From NCBI GenBank assembly GCA_029262695.1, contig JAJCYV010000003.1, positions 55,171-119,170 of the forward strand: 64,000 nucleotides of DNA, read 5' to 3'. Source of the stretch: Chloroflexota bacterium. Lineage in GTDB: Bacteria > Chloroflexota > Dehalococcoidia > SM23-28-2 > RBG-16-64-32. Below the pieces are notes generated by a model. It was not told where the DNA came from. It searched no databases and was given only the letters and a program-made list of their open reading frames with translations. The translations under genes and the position numbers were made by a program. Each line of letters begins with the position of its first letter. The stretch's first letter is position 1. Below, one piece after another: positions 23,501 through 32,407 of the stretch.

Positions 23501-24325
23501 ATGATGGGACCAGCCGCAGACGCCTGGAAGCAACAGGTCGAGTCTCACCATGCGCAGAGCATTCGCGCGCGCGGAAACCGGCCGGACGGCGACATGTGGA
23601 GCGCGCTCGCGGACAACTTCCGCGACGACCCACGGCGTACGAAAGACCCGATCGTCAACCTGACCACGCAATGGCTGACGCCTCAGACCACCGTGATCGA
23701 CGTCGGCGGCGGCGCCGGCCGTTACGCCCTGCCGTTCGCGCTCGCCGGCAAGCACGTCACGGTCGTCGATCCGTCGCCGTCGATGTTGAAGGCGCTCGAA
23801 GACTCGGCTCGCGAGGCGTCGATCGAGAACGTTTCGCGCGTCGACGTCTCATGGGAGGATGCGGAGGTCGAGCTGCACGACGTTGCTTTCTGTGCCAACG
23901 TCGTCTACGGCGTGACGGACATCGAGCCTTTCCTGCGCAAGCTGGACGGCGTGGCGCGCGAGCTGGTCGCGATCGTCGTTTACATGGAGGCGCCGCTCTC
24001 AACGCTGTCGCCACTGTGGAAGGCGGTGCATCAGGAGGAGCGGATCAACCTGCCGGCGCTGCCGGAGCTTCTGCCGGTGCTGTGGGGGATGGGCATCTAT
24101 CCGAACGTGTCGATGATGCCGCCGACGCCGCCGCGCCGCGTGCCGACCATGGAGGTCGCGCTGGCGTTCGCCCGGCACATGCTTCACGTCGACGAAGGCA
24201 GCGAGAAGGACGGGCGCCTCGTTGAGGCTGCGGACCGTCTGGCGGACGTGACGCCGGAGGGCGTGACGTTGCGGCAGGCCGCGCCACCGCCGGGCGTCGT
24301 CTGGTGGCGCAAGACCGCCCCGTAA
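23501..24325 (+). CDS. Class I SAM-dependent methyltransferase
   Basis: 274 residues. SAM-binding motif I is TVIDVGGGAGRYALPFALAG (about 66-85), followed by the acidic ribose ligand in VTVVDPSPSMLKAL. The remainder, including VVYGVTDIEPFLRKL, fits a small-molecule methyltransferase; the closing PPGVVWWRK is typical of a family often annotated only as class I methyltransferase. The ATG at 23504 has better spacing from GAAGGAG than the first ATG at 23501, so three bases of uncertainty remain. It follows padR immediately, so it is probably controlled by it. Substrate unknown. Confidence 0.82.
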   Translation: MMGPAADAWKQQVESHHAQSIRARGNRPDGDMWSALADNFRDDPRRTKDPIVNLTTQWLTPQTTVIDVGGGAGRYALPFALAGKHVTVVDPSPSMLKALEDSAREASIENVSRVDVSWEDAEVELHDVAFCANVVYGVTDIEPFLRKLDGVARELVAIVVYMEAPLSTLSPLWKAVHQEERINLPALPELLPVLWGMGIYPNVSMMPPTPPRRVPTMEVALAFARHMLHVDEGSEKDGRLVEAADRLADVTPEGVTLRQAAPPPGVVWWRKTAP

Positions 24326-24410
24326 CCGCGCGACGACGAAGGCCGCCTGGCTCTATCTGAGAGCGGGTCGAGGTGCGTAGTGGGCCGGCATCTGATTATC
24401 TCCTTGAACG

Positions 24411-24416
24411 TATACT
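24411..24416 (+). promoter_or_regulatory. -10 box (TATACT) before the SNARE-associated protein gene
   Basis: TATACT ends 7 bases before the ATG at 24424. GGGGAGG between them is too close to the start to serve as a normal ribosome site. Confidence 0.45.
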
Positions 24417-24423
24417 GGGGAGG

Positions 24424-25134
24424 ATGACCGAAGACGCCATTCCCGGCGCGGCGCCGGACGACGATCCGTCGATTCCGGAGCATCCGCCGCAGCGCATCGT
24501 CCTCGACGCGCCGTCGTGGGTGCCGACCGACAGGATACCGCGCGGTGTGCTCATTGGCGGGGTGATCGTCGTCTTGCTCGCGGCGTTCTTCGGAACGTCG
24601 ATCCCCGTGGCGCTCGGCTGGCTGGGGGAGGACGAGTTCAACGACTTTGGTTACGCCGGCATCTTCGCGGCGAACTTCCTGGGCACGGCGACTGGCTTCA
24701 TCCCGGTGCCTGGACTGACGGCGGCCGGGCAGGCGTTGATCATCGCCGGGTCCGATTCGCTGTGGGTGCCGGGCGTTGTCGTGGCGGGCTCGGTGGGGAT
24801 GACGCTGGCGGAGTCGACGGCGTACCTGACGGGCGCCGTCGGGCGCGGCCTGGCGGAAGAGCGCCAGATGCCTGTCAAAGGGCGGCTGGGCGAGTGGATG
24901 CACCGGGCCGCGGGCTGGATCGACTGGATGATGGAGCGCTACGGGGTTATGACGCTGCTCGTGCTTTCGGCGATCCCCAACCCGTTCTTCGAGTTCGCCG
25001 GGATCACGGCCGGCGCGGTGCGGATGAACTTCTGGCGGTTCCTCGTCGCGGTCGGCATCGGCAAGACGATCCGCGTGATCCTTCTGGTGACGGTGGGCAA
25101 GGCGCTGGTCGACTGGATTATCGATGCGTTCTAG
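24424..25134 (+). CDS. SNARE-associated (VTT/DedA-like) membrane protein
   Basis: 236 residues from the ATG at 24424; the earlier track start adds an unsupported extension. After an acidic, proline-rich N-terminal tail come a TM helix (VLIGGVIVVLLAAFFG), a reentrant-like block with FLGTATGFIPVPGLTAAGQAL, further helices, and the conserved TLLVLSAIPNPFFEFAGITAGAVRM segment of the VTT domain. DedA-family proteins act in lipid flipping and membrane homeostasis. The gene shares its CTAG stop bases with the convergent response regulator. Specific role unknown. Confidence 0.8.
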   Translation: MTEDAIPGAAPDDDPSIPEHPPQRIVLDAPSWVPTDRIPRGVLIGGVIVVLLAAFFGTSIPVALGWLGEDEFNDFGYAGIFAANFLGTATGFIPVPGLTAAGQALIIAGSDSLWVPGVVVAGSVGMTLAESTAYLTGAVGRGLAEERQMPVKGRLGEWMHRAAGWIDWMMERYGVMTLLVLSAIPNPFFEFAGITAGAVRMNFWRFLVAVGIGKTIRVILLVTVGKALVDWIIDAF

Positions 25135-25817
25135 CCGGCGAAGGAGTAGCCGAGACCGCGCTTCGTCACGATCATCTCCGGCTTGTGCGGGTCGTTCTCG
25201 ATCTTCTTGCGCAGGTACGAGACGTAGAGCTTGACCTGGTTGCGGTCGCCAGCGTAGTCGGAGCCCCAGACGTGGCTGAGGATCTGGTCGTGCGAAAGGA
25301 CCCAGCCGCGGCGGTCGATCAGGTAGGTCAGGAGCCTGTACTCGGTGCCAGTGAGTTGCACCGGATTGCCCTGGACAAAGACGTCGCAGCTGCGGAGGTC
25401 TACCGTGAGGCCGTTCCGCTGGTAGACCCAGCGTCCCTCGTCTGATTCCGAGGCCTTGTTCTGGATGGCGCTCAGGCGTTCGGTCAGTTCGTGCTGCTCG
25501 AGCGGCTTGCTAAGGAAGGCGTCGACGTTGAGTTCGAGGGAGCGCGAGACGTCCTCATTCGTCGCCTCGGCGGCTGTGACCACGACCGGTGTGTCCGACA
25601 GTTCGCGGATGCGCTTGATGACGGTCCAGCCGGACATTTCGCTGACATCGAGATCGACGATGACGATGTCCGGGTGCAGGTTGAAGAACTGGCGCAGGCC
25701 GGTGAGGCCGTCCTCGGCCTCGGCCGTGTCGTAGGCGTTGGCCGACAACAGGCTGGACGTCCGGGCGCGAGCGTCCGGATCGCTGTCGATGATTAAGACG
25801 GCTGTCCTCCCGAGCAT
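25131..25817 (-). CDS. OmpR/PhoB-family response regulator
   Basis: 228 residues from the ATG at 25817, preceded by AGGAAAGGA; the track start is too long. Receiver domain (about 1-120): acidic pair in LIIDSDPDAR, phospho-acceptor Asp in DIVIVDLDVSEMSGW (about 54), and switch Lys in FLSKPL. C-terminal winged helix (about 130-228) with LTGTEYRLLTYLIDRRGWVLSHDQILSHVWG and YVSYLRKKIENDP. No kinase gene is adjacent. It is divergent from the exopolysaccharide operon across a 230-bp region holding 11-bp-period direct repeats, so it may control both itself and that operon (inference). Confidence 0.9.
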   Translation of the reverse strand: MLGRTAVLIIDSDPDARARTSSLLSANAYDTAEAEDGLTGLRQFFNLHPDIVIVDLDVSEMSGWTVIKRIRELSDTPVVVTAAEATNEDVSRSLELNVDAFLSKPLEQHELTERLSAIQNKASESDEGRWVYQRNGLTVDLRSCDVFVQGNPVQLTGTEYRLLTYLIDRRGWVLSHDQILSHVWGSDYAGDRNQVKLYVSYLRKKIENDPHKPEMIVTKRGLGYSFAG

Positions 25818-25945
25818 GCGAAGGTCCTTTCCTGGGGCGGATGAGGCCCCGCACTTAATGAGATGCGCTCGCCGCGCAACCCGTTGTACAAGAATCGGGG
25901 TTGCATCAATGTAAACCGGCCCCAAATGCCCACGTTACGGCGCGT

Positions 25946-26031
25946 CTTAACGACATCTGAACGCCGGCAGCGGTCTTCTGACGCTTTTCTAACGGTTCTC
26001 AGACCGCGGGCCAACTTTACCCAAACTTTAC
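25946..26031. promoter_or_regulatory. Three pairs of 11-bp-period direct repeats (winged-helix regulator site)
   Basis: Pairs are CTTAACGACAT/CTGAACGCCGG from 25946, TTCTGACGCTT/TTCTAACGGTT from 25976, and ACTTTAC repeated at 26014 and 26025. The spacing of one helical turn between half-sites is the usual footprint of OmpR/PhoB regulators. The region separates the response regulator from the exopolysaccharide operon. Confidence 0.6.
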
Positions 26032-26036
26032 GGAGC

Positions 26037-26042
26037 TAAGTT
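26037..26042 (+). promoter_or_regulatory. -10-like box (TAAGTT) before the exopolysaccharide operon
   Basis: TAAGTT ends 7 bases before the GTG at 26050, with the direct repeats just upstream where a -35-region activator would bind. Confidence 0.45.
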
Positions 26043-26049
26043 CGAAGGC

Positions 26050-27438
26050 GTGAAAGACGCGATAACCGTGGTCGGCGGGGGTTACGTCGGGCTGATTACA
26101 TCGGCCTGCTTCGCCCGTCTCGGCCACCAGGTGTTTTGCCTGGAGATCGATCACTCCCGCGCCGAAGCGCTGCTGGACGACCGCCTGCCGATTAAGGAGC
26201 CGGGCCTGGCCGAGATCTGGGAACGCGGCCGCGCGTCCGGTCTGCTCAAGGTGACGCGGAGCTACCGCGAGGCGATGAAACAGAGCGGCTTCGTCTTCCT
26301 GGCGGTTGGCACGCCGTCGAAGGCGAGCGGCGCCGTCGACCTGCGACAGGTCATTTCGGCCGTACGAAGCGCCGCGACGAACGCCGACGATGGCGAATCG
26401 CCGGTGATCGTGCTCAAGAGCACGGTGCCCCCGGGAACGGCGGAGCTCGTCGCCGATGTCTGGCGCGAGTATCACCCGAACGATGAGCCGCGCGTCGTCT
26501 CCAATCCCGAGTTCTTGCGGGAAGGCCAGGCTGTGTTCGACTTCATGAGGCCGGCCCGCATCGTCGTCGGCGCTGATGAGCGCGAGACGGCGGAGCTGGT
26601 GGGCGCGCTGTACGAAAAGCTGCGCCGGCCCGTGATCTACACCAGCAGCCGGGCGGCGGAGATGATCAAGTACGCTTCCAACGCATTCCTCTGCACGAAA
26701 GTCAGCTTCATCAATGAGCTGGCCGCTCTCTGTGAAGAGATCGGCGTCGATGTCGTCGACGTTAGCGAGGCGCTGGGTATGGACCCGCGCGTCGGTAGCT
26801 CGTACCTCGGCGCCGGGCTCGGCTGGGGCGGAAGCTGCCTGCCGAAGGACATCGGCGGGCTGATCTGGTCCGCATCACGGATGGGTGTGCACACGCCGAT
26901 CCTCTCGGCGGCCGTGAAGATCAACAAGCGCCAGGTACGACTGGCGGCGGCGAGACTGGAATCGCTGATCGGCGACCTGAACGGTAAGACGATCGCCGTC
27001 TGGGGGCTGGCATTCAAGGCGAACTGTGACGACATCCGCGAATCACCGGCGCTGGCGCTGGTCCGCCAACTGCGGGAATACGGGTGCAAGGTACGCGCCT
27101 ATGACCCGGTGGCGATGGAGGAGTCCGCAAAGCTCTTCCCCGAAGTTGAGTACTGCGCGGGCCCGTACGAGGCCGCCACAGGCGCCGACGCGATCGTGCT
27201 GGCGACCGCCTGGAGCCAGTTCGGTTCGCTGGACTTCGACCGCTTGCGCACGCTCGTGGGACGGCCGCTGATCCTGGACGGGCGCAACTTCCTCGACGGC
27301 GAAGCGGCGACGGCCGCCGGATTTATCTACGTCGGCATCGGTCGCGCCGTCGCCGGACCGGACTTCGAGCCTGGTACCCGCGACGTCCTTCCGCACCTGC
27401 AGCCGGCTCGCCGCCGTGCGAGGACGAGGAGCGCATAG
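26050..27438 (+). CDS. UDP-glucose/UDP-GlcNAc 6-dehydrogenase
   Basis: Oxidises the C6 of a UDP-hexose to a UDP-uronic acid with two NAD. 462 residues. N-terminal NAD site VVGGGYVGLITSACFARLG; middle domain KYASNAFLCTKVSFINELAALCEEIGVDV; active-site Cys in GLGWGGSCLPKDIGGL (about 258-273); C-terminal UDP-binding domain starting KTIAVWGLAFKANCDDIRESPAL. The sequence does not decide between UDP-glucose and UDP-GlcNAc/ManNAc. GTG start with no ribosome site. First gene of the 17-gene operon; the following gene starts immediately after its stop. With the Gfo/Idh and DegT genes it suggests amino-uronic sugars. Confidence 0.9.
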   Translation: MKDAITVVGGGYVGLITSACFARLGHQVFCLEIDHSRAEALLDDRLPIKEPGLAEIWERGRASGLLKVTRSYREAMKQSGFVFLAVGTPSKASGAVDLRQVISAVRSAATNADDGESPVIVLKSTVPPGTAELVADVWREYHPNDEPRVVSNPEFLREGQAVFDFMRPARIVVGADERETAELVGALYEKLRRPVIYTSSRAAEMIKYASNAFLCTKVSFINELAALCEEIGVDVVDVSEALGMDPRVGSSYLGAGLGWGGSCLPKDIGGLIWSASRMGVHTPILSAAVKINKRQVRLAAARLESLIGDLNGKTIAVWGLAFKANCDDIRESPALALVRQLREYGCKVRAYDPVAMEESAKLFPEVEYCAGPYEAATGADAIVLATAWSQFGSLDFDRLRTLVGRPLILDGRNFLDGEAATAAGFIYVGIGRAVAGPDFEPGTRDVLPHLQPARRRARTRSA

Positions 27439-28101
27439 GTGGAATACACCCGCACGGAGACGCAAGGAGCCGATCTCTCGGCGGAGACAGGCTCCGTGCT
27501 CAAGCGGACGATGGACATCGCGCTGTCACTGGCGGCGCTGGTGGCGCTCCTGCCGCTGCTGGCGGCGATCGCGGTCGCGATCAAGAGCGACTCGTCCGGG
27601 CCGGTGTTGTTCAAGCAGGAGCGCCTGGGCCGAGGCCGACGGCCGTTCACGATGTACAAGTTTCGCAGCATGCGCGTGGACTCCGGAGATGCGCTGCACC
27701 GCGAGGCCGTGAAGCGCACGGCTGAGAGCAAGCGGCGTGAGATCGGCGTCTTCAAGTCGCTGGATGACCCGCGGGTGACGAGAGCAGGGCGCTTCATCCG
27801 GGCCTGGAACCTGGACGAGCTGCCGAACCTGCTGAACATTCTGCGCGGCGAGATGAGCATCGTCGGCCCGCGTCCGGCGGTGGACTACGAGCTGCCCTAC
27901 TACAAGGACTGGTACTTCCAGCGTTTCGCCGCCCGTCCGGGCCTCACAGGGCTCTGGCAGGTGAAGCGCGCCAGCGCCGAGGACTTCGACGAGATGATCC
28001 GCATGGACGTGGAATACACGGAGCGGATGAGCGTCTGGCTGGACCTCAAACTAATCGCGCTAACGATACCGTCAATCATCAGGGAGAAAGGGACGTTCTG
28101 A
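27439..28101 (+). CDS. Initiating sugar-1-phosphate transferase (exopolysaccharide)
   Basis: Transfers a sugar-1-phosphate from a UDP-sugar to undecaprenyl phosphate, starting repeat-unit synthesis on the inner membrane face. 220 residues, the short WecP/PglC-like core with one N-terminal membrane segment (LSLAALVALLPLLAAIAVAI). Bac_transf motifs: GPVLFKQERLGRGRRPFTMYKFRSM, then WNLDELPNLLNILRGEMSIVGPRP and RPGLTGLWQV. GTG start directly follows the previous stop; the next gene overlaps by one base. It lacks the extra N-terminal helices of WbaP-type enzymes. Confidence 0.93.
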   Translation: MEYTRTETQGADLSAETGSVLKRTMDIALSLAALVALLPLLAAIAVAIKSDSSGPVLFKQERLGRGRRPFTMYKFRSMRVDSGDALHREAVKRTAESKRREIGVFKSLDDPRVTRAGRFIRAWNLDELPNLLNILRGEMSIVGPRPAVDYELPYYKDWYFQRFAARPGLTGLWQVKRASAEDFDEMIRMDVEYTERMSVWLDLKLIALTIPSIIREKGTF

Positions 28102-29288
28102 TGGGACAGGAAAACAGGATCAAGGTTGGCCTTGCCGGTTGTGGTTACTGGGGCAGCAAGCACCTGCGCGTGCTGAACGAGCTGCCGGACTGCGAGCTGA
28201 CCGCCATGTGCGAACCATCAACGGAGAATCTGGACAAGGTCTCGAAGGCCTTCCTGCCGGAGTTCATCACGGATGACTTCGACGAGATGCTGGAGACCGA
28301 CATCGACGCGGTTGTGATCGCGGCGCCGGCGCGGCTGCACTATCCGCTGGCGAAGGCGGCGCTCCTCAAGGGCAAGCACGTCCTGACCGAGAAGCCGTTC
28401 GCGACGACGGGCGAGCACGCGCTTGAGCTGGCCGAGCTGGCTACTTCGCGCGGCCTGACGGTGATGGTCGGCCACACTTACGTCTTCCACCCGGCCGTGC
28501 AGTACCTCAAGGAGCTGGTGAACAGTGGCGAGCTGGGAGAGCTGCACTACATCCACACGGCGCGGCTGAACTTCGGTTTGCTGCAGCCGGACGTGGACGT
28601 GCTCTGGGACCTGGCGCCGCACGACCTTTCGATCCTCTTCTACCTCCTGGAGGATGAGCCGATGGTTGCCGGTGCACGCGGCGCGGCGCGGATCAACCCG
28701 CACCTCGCGGAAGTGGCCCACCTGGACCTCGAGTTCATGGACGGCCTCTTCGCACACATTCACGTCAGCTGGCTTGAGCCGGTGAAGGTGCGGCGGATGA
28801 CGCTCATCGGTTCGGAGAAGACGGTCGTCTACGACGACGTGGCTCAGGGCGAAATGATCCGTATCTACAACAAGTCGATAACGCTTGGCGAGCGCAACGG
28901 CGAGACCGGGTTCGCGCCGCCCACCTACAACGACGGCGACATCACGGTGCCGTTCGTGAAGCCGGGCGAGCCGCTGAAGCTGGAAGACGCGCACTTCATG
29001 GACTGCATCCGGACAGGCGCCAGGCCGCGCAGTGACGGCTGGCAGGGACTCAAGGTAGTGAACATTCTGGAGTCTGCTTCCCGGTCGCTTTACAACAGCG
29101 GCTCGCTGGAGGACCTCACGCCGCGCTACTACTTCCAGACGAACAACGGCGCCACAGCGGACGAATCCAACGGTCACACGAGGGCAGGTGCCCGCCTCAA
29201 TGGCAATGGCAGGCGCGCGAACAGCCGCGCCCGGGCCGGCCGCAGCAACGGCAATCAGACAGCAGTGAAGGGTCAGGTCGGAGAATGA
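28101..29288 (+). CDS. Gfo/Idh/MocA-family oxidoreductase
   Basis: NAD(P)-dependent sugar oxidoreductase, 395 residues. Rossmann motif VGLAGCGYWGSKHLRVLNEL, the catalytic EKPFATTGEHALELA (Lys at about 92), and HDLSILFYLL in the C-terminal domain. Beside a UDP-sugar dehydrogenase, a DegT aminotransferase and an acyltransferase it matches the WbpB/WlbA step: oxidation of C3 of UDP-GlcNAc-uronate before transamination (inference). The last 45 residues are an odd Asn-, Gly-, Arg-rich low-complexity tail (NGNGRRANSRARAGRSNG) not part of the fold. It overlaps both neighbours. Confidence 0.85.
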   Translation: MGQENRIKVGLAGCGYWGSKHLRVLNELPDCELTAMCEPSTENLDKVSKAFLPEFITDDFDEMLETDIDAVVIAAPARLHYPLAKAALLKGKHVLTEKPFATTGEHALELAELATSRGLTVMVGHTYVFHPAVQYLKELVNSGELGELHYIHTARLNFGLLQPDVDVLWDLAPHDLSILFYLLEDEPMVAGARGAARINPHLAEVAHLDLEFMDGLFAHIHVSWLEPVKVRRMTLIGSEKTVVYDDVAQGEMIRIYNKSITLGERNGETGFAPPTYNDGDITVPFVKPGEPLKLEDAHFMDCIRTGARPRSDGWQGLKVVNILESASRSLYNSGSLEDLTPRYYFQTNNGATADESNGHTRAGARLNGNGRRANSRARAGRSNGNQTAVKGQVGE

Positions 29289-30448
29289 AGAATATCCCGC
29301 TGGTAGACCTCCGCGGCCAGTACGCGCCGCTTCAAGAGGAAGTCAAGGAAGCGATAGCTGGCGTGCTGGACGGGATGAACCTCTTCCTGGGCGAGAACGT
29401 GTTCCAGCTGGAGCGCGACTTCGCCGCGTTCTGCAACGCGAAGCACGCCGTTGGTGTGGGCTCCGGGACGGACGCTCTCTACCTTGGTCTTCGGGCGCTG
29501 GGCGTCGGGCCAGGGGACGAAGTGATCACGGTCCCGAACACGTTCATCGCGACGGTGTCAGCGATCAACATGGCGGGCGCGAAGCCGGTCTTCGTCGACA
29601 TCGATCCCGACACGTATCTTATGGACACGTCGAAGATCGCGGCGGCGATCACGGAGCGCTCAAGGGTGCTGCTTCCCGTCCACCTCTACGGACAGCCGGT
29701 GGCGATGGACAGGGTGCGCATGCAGGCGGAGGAGCACGGCCTCGCTGTCCTTGAGGACGCCTGCCAGGCCCACGGCGCGGAGTACCGAGGCGCCCGTACC
29801 GGCACGCTGGGCGACGCTGCGGCCTACAGCTTCTACTACTCGAAGAACCTCGGCGCGTACGGTGAGGGTGGTATCGCCGTCACCGACAGCCGCGACATCG
29901 CGACGCAGCTACAGCTGCTGCGCAACCACGGATCCTCGACCCGCTACTACCATTCCGTCCTCGGGATGAACTCGCGGCTGGACGAGCTGCAGGCGGCGGT
30001 GCTGCGGATCAAACTGCGCCACCTGGAGCAGTGGAACGAGGCGCGGCGGGCGCTGGCCGGCGAGTACAACAGGCGCCTGGCCGGGCTGCCGGGCGTGGTA
30101 ACACCGATTGAAGCGCCGGACGCCAGGCACGTCTACCACCTGTACGTGATCCGCGCGCAGGCGCGCGACGAACTGCTGGAGTGGCTCAAGGGACACGGCG
30201 TACAGGCTGGCATTCACTACCCGGTGCCGATCCATCTGCAGGAAGCTTGCCGCGAACTGGGATACGAAGACGGTGACTTCCCGGTGGCGGAGAAAGTGGC
30301 AGACGAGATCATCTCACTGCCGATCTACCCGGAGCTGACGACCACGGACGTGGACTACGTCTGCCAGACGATTGGCGACTTTTTTAGCGACAGGCGGACG
30401 GAGCGGCCGGCCGCCGCGACGGTGTCCGAAGGAGGGACGAGGGAGTGA
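29285..30448 (+). CDS. DegT/DnrJ/EryC1-family sugar aminotransferase
   Basis: PLP enzyme transaminating a keto-sugar nucleotide, 387 residues. IPLVDLRGQYAPLQEEV at the N-terminus and VGVGSGTDALYLGLRALGVGPGDEVITVPNTF give the cofactor-phosphate site; EDACQAHGA carries the PLP-pyridine Asp; the Schiff-base Lys is in YYSKNLGAYGEGG (about 185). Probable partner of the upstream Gfo/Idh enzyme, as in WbpE/WlbC, installing a 3-amino group (inference). The first four bases overlap the previous gene (ATGA). Confidence 0.9.
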   Translation: MKNIPLVDLRGQYAPLQEEVKEAIAGVLDGMNLFLGENVFQLERDFAAFCNAKHAVGVGSGTDALYLGLRALGVGPGDEVITVPNTFIATVSAINMAGAKPVFVDIDPDTYLMDTSKIAAAITERSRVLLPVHLYGQPVAMDRVRMQAEEHGLAVLEDACQAHGAEYRGARTGTLGDAAAYSFYYSKNLGAYGEGGIAVTDSRDIATQLQLLRNHGSSTRYYHSVLGMNSRLDELQAAVLRIKLRHLEQWNEARRALAGEYNRRLAGLPGVVTPIEAPDARHVYHLYVIRAQARDELLEWLKGHGVQAGIHYPVPIHLQEACRELGYEDGDFPVAEKVADEIISLPIYPELTTTDVDYVCQTIGDFFSDRRTERPAAATVSEGGTRE

Positions 30449-31440
30449 TTCCAGAACACTACTGGCGCATCCTCAAGAGCTGGTACTGGCTCATCGGCGG
30501 CATCGCCCTTGCCTGTGCGCTGATCGCTACGGCGGCGCTGCCGGCGCTGCTCAGCGGCGACAGCAGCGGGTACAGCTCCTCGGTAACGCTGGGCGTCACG
30601 CGTCTGGTCTCGTTCAGCGGCACGACCGCTGCCGGCGAGGGCGACGACGAGGCGATGGCCAGCTATACGACGAGCATCGCCGAGCGAGGCTCCTCGCCGC
30701 AGTTCACTTCGATTCTGAAGAACGCGCTGAAGGCGAAGGGCGTAACGCTGACGGAAGGTCTGAGCTTCACGGCAAACGAGGGCCTGTTCCGCATTACGAT
30801 CGAGGCGACGGCCGCCGTGCCGAACGACGCGCAGGTGATCGCCGACACTGCCGCCGAGCAGCTGATCGCCGACACGAAGGCAGAAGAAGGCCGCATCGCG
30901 CTGTCGCTTACGTCCACCACCGACCAGCAGGAGACGGAGCTTCTGGCACGGCTCTCCGTCGTTTACCAGGACCGGCTCGACCGGCTGCTCGCGATTGGCG
31001 AACCGGCCGTTCGGCAGGCGCTTGCCGACTTCGTGAGCCGCGGCGTTGGTGCGTCGGTTACTGCTGATTACGAAAGGTTGGTCGAGGACGTTGCGCGCAT
31101 TTCGTCCGATCCTCAGCTCGCCATTCTCAACACAGAGGCCGAGGCGCTCGAATCGCAGCTGGCGGAGATCTCGGCCGCGAGCCGCGACTTCTCGACCGAG
31201 CTGCTGCAGGGCGACCCGGTGTCGATCGTGACGCCGTCCGAGACCGTGCCATTCGTTTCGGGCTCGGCGCTCAAGGCGCGCGACAGCGCCGTCATGGGCC
31301 TGTTCGCCGGGCTGGTCCTCGGCTGGATCGCGGCGAACATGCTTGAGTCGACGCAACTGAACCTGCGCATGAAGAAGCACCGTGAGGAAGAGTGGGACAC
31401 GACCCTGACGAGCGCCGGGAGTCTGTTCAGCGATGACTGA
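30445..31440 (+). CDS. Wzz-like polysaccharide chain-length/assembly membrane protein
   Basis: 331 residues with the two-helix topology of polysaccharide co-polymerases: TM1 at about 17-35 (LIGGIALACALIATAALPAL), a large extracytoplasmic helical region (ADTAAEQLIADTKAEEGRIAL and coiled-coil-like ERLVEDVARISSDPQLAILN), and TM2 at about 283-300 (SAVMGLFAGLVLGWIAANM), then a basic cytoplasmic tail. No Walker kinase domain is fused or adjacent, so it is a PCP-1-like or kinase-free form. GTG start overlapping the previous stop by four bases. Sequence identity to Wzz is low; the call rests on topology and operon position. Confidence 0.72.
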   Translation: MIPEHYWRILKSWYWLIGGIALACALIATAALPALLSGDSSGYSSSVTLGVTRLVSFSGTTAAGEGDDEAMASYTTSIAERGSSPQFTSILKNALKAKGVTLTEGLSFTANEGLFRITIEATAAVPNDAQVIADTAAEQLIADTKAEEGRIALSLTSTTDQQETELLARLSVVYQDRLDRLLAIGEPAVRQALADFVSRGVGASVTADYERLVEDVARISSDPQLAILNTEAEALESQLAEISAASRDFSTELLQGDPVSIVTPSETVPFVSGSALKARDSAVMGLFAGLVLGWIAANMLESTQLNLRMKKHREEEWDTTLTSAGSLFSDD

Positions 31441-32407
31441 GCCCGTCCTGGTCACCGGTGGCGCGGGCTTCATCGGCTCGCACCTTGTGGAGCGGCTGGT
31501 GGAGCGCGGCCGGCGCGTGGTGCTGTTCGACAACTTCGATCCGTACTATCCGGAGGCCGTAAAGCGCTCCAACATCGAGCGCTCGCTGGCCAGTGGCCTC
31601 GTGACGCTGGTGACGGGTGACGTGCGCGATCCCGAAGCTCTGCGCGCGGCCATCACGGACAACGGCGTGAGCCGCGTCGTCCACCTGGCCGCGCGGCCGG
31701 GCGTGCGGCCGTCACTGGAGGCGCCCGAGCCCTATCTGGACATCAACGTTGGCGGGACGCTCAACGTTCTCACGGCCTGCCGCGATCACGGCGTGGGCAA
31801 GGTCGTCTTCGCCTCGTCGTCGTCGGTCTACGGCGGCACGAGCCAGCCGGCCGACGAGGAGACGACGCCCAGCCGTCCGCTCTCCCCCTATGGGGCGAGC
31901 AAGGTAGCGGGCGAGGCGCTGTGCTCGTCGTTTGCGGCGAGCGCCGGGTTGGATATTGTGGCCCTGCGCTTCTTCACTGTCTACGGGCCGCGTCAGCGGC
32001 CGGACATGGCGATCAACCGCTTTACGCGGATGATCGCCGATGGCGAAGAAGTGCCGGTTTACGGCGATGGGACCAGTCAGCGCGACTACACCTACGTATC
32101 GGACATTATCGACGGCGTTGTGGCCGCGATCGACACGGTTCTGCGCGGCTACCGGGTGCTGAACCTGGGCCGCGGCGAGCCTGTCGTCTTGCGCGACCTG
32201 CTCAGGAATCTCGAAACCGAGATCGGGCGGGAGGCGCGTCTGCGGCACGTGCCCGAGCAGACGGGCGACCCGCAGAGCACGTGCGCCGACATCAGCCGCG
32301 CGCGGGCGATACTCGGCTACGAGCCGAGCGTCTCGGCCGCCGACGGCGTGCGCTTGTACACGCAGTGGTACAAGGAGAAGAACCGTGACCGTATCGGCAG
32401 TTGCTGA
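31433..32407 (+). CDS. NAD-dependent sugar epimerase/dehydratase
   Basis: Extended SDR acting on a nucleotide sugar, 324 residues. NAD motif VTGGAGFIGSHLVERLVERG; VVHLAARPGVRPSLEAP; catalytic Ser-Tyr-Lys in ASSSSVYGG and YGASKVAGE; RFFTVYGPRQRPDMAINRF. Its closest look is to UDP-glucuronate 4-epimerases (RPGVRPS and RPDMA blocks), which would convert the product of the first gene to a galacturonate form; this is inference. It overlaps the previous gene by 8 bases and the next by 23. Confidence 0.88.
   Translation: MTEPVLVTGGAGFIGSHLVERLVERGRRVVLFDNFDPYYPEAVKRSNIERSLASGLVTLVTGDVRDPEALRAAITDNGVSRVVHLAARPGVRPSLEAPEPYLDINVGGTLNVLTACRDHGVGKVVFASSSSVYGGTSQPADEETTPSRPLSPYGASKVAGEALCSSFAASAGLDIVALRFFTVYGPRQRPDMAINRFTRMIADGEEVPVYGDGTSQRDYTYVSDIIDGVVAAIDTVLRGYRVLNLGRGEPVVLRDLLRNLETEIGREARLRHVPEQTGDPQSTCADISRARAILGYEPSVSAADGVRLYTQWYKEKNRDRIGSC

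Noticed and set aside
22736-23755. Long N-terminal extension of the gamma-glutamyltransferase
   Set aside because: It is the antisense of padR; the family N-terminus begins at the ATG at 22735.
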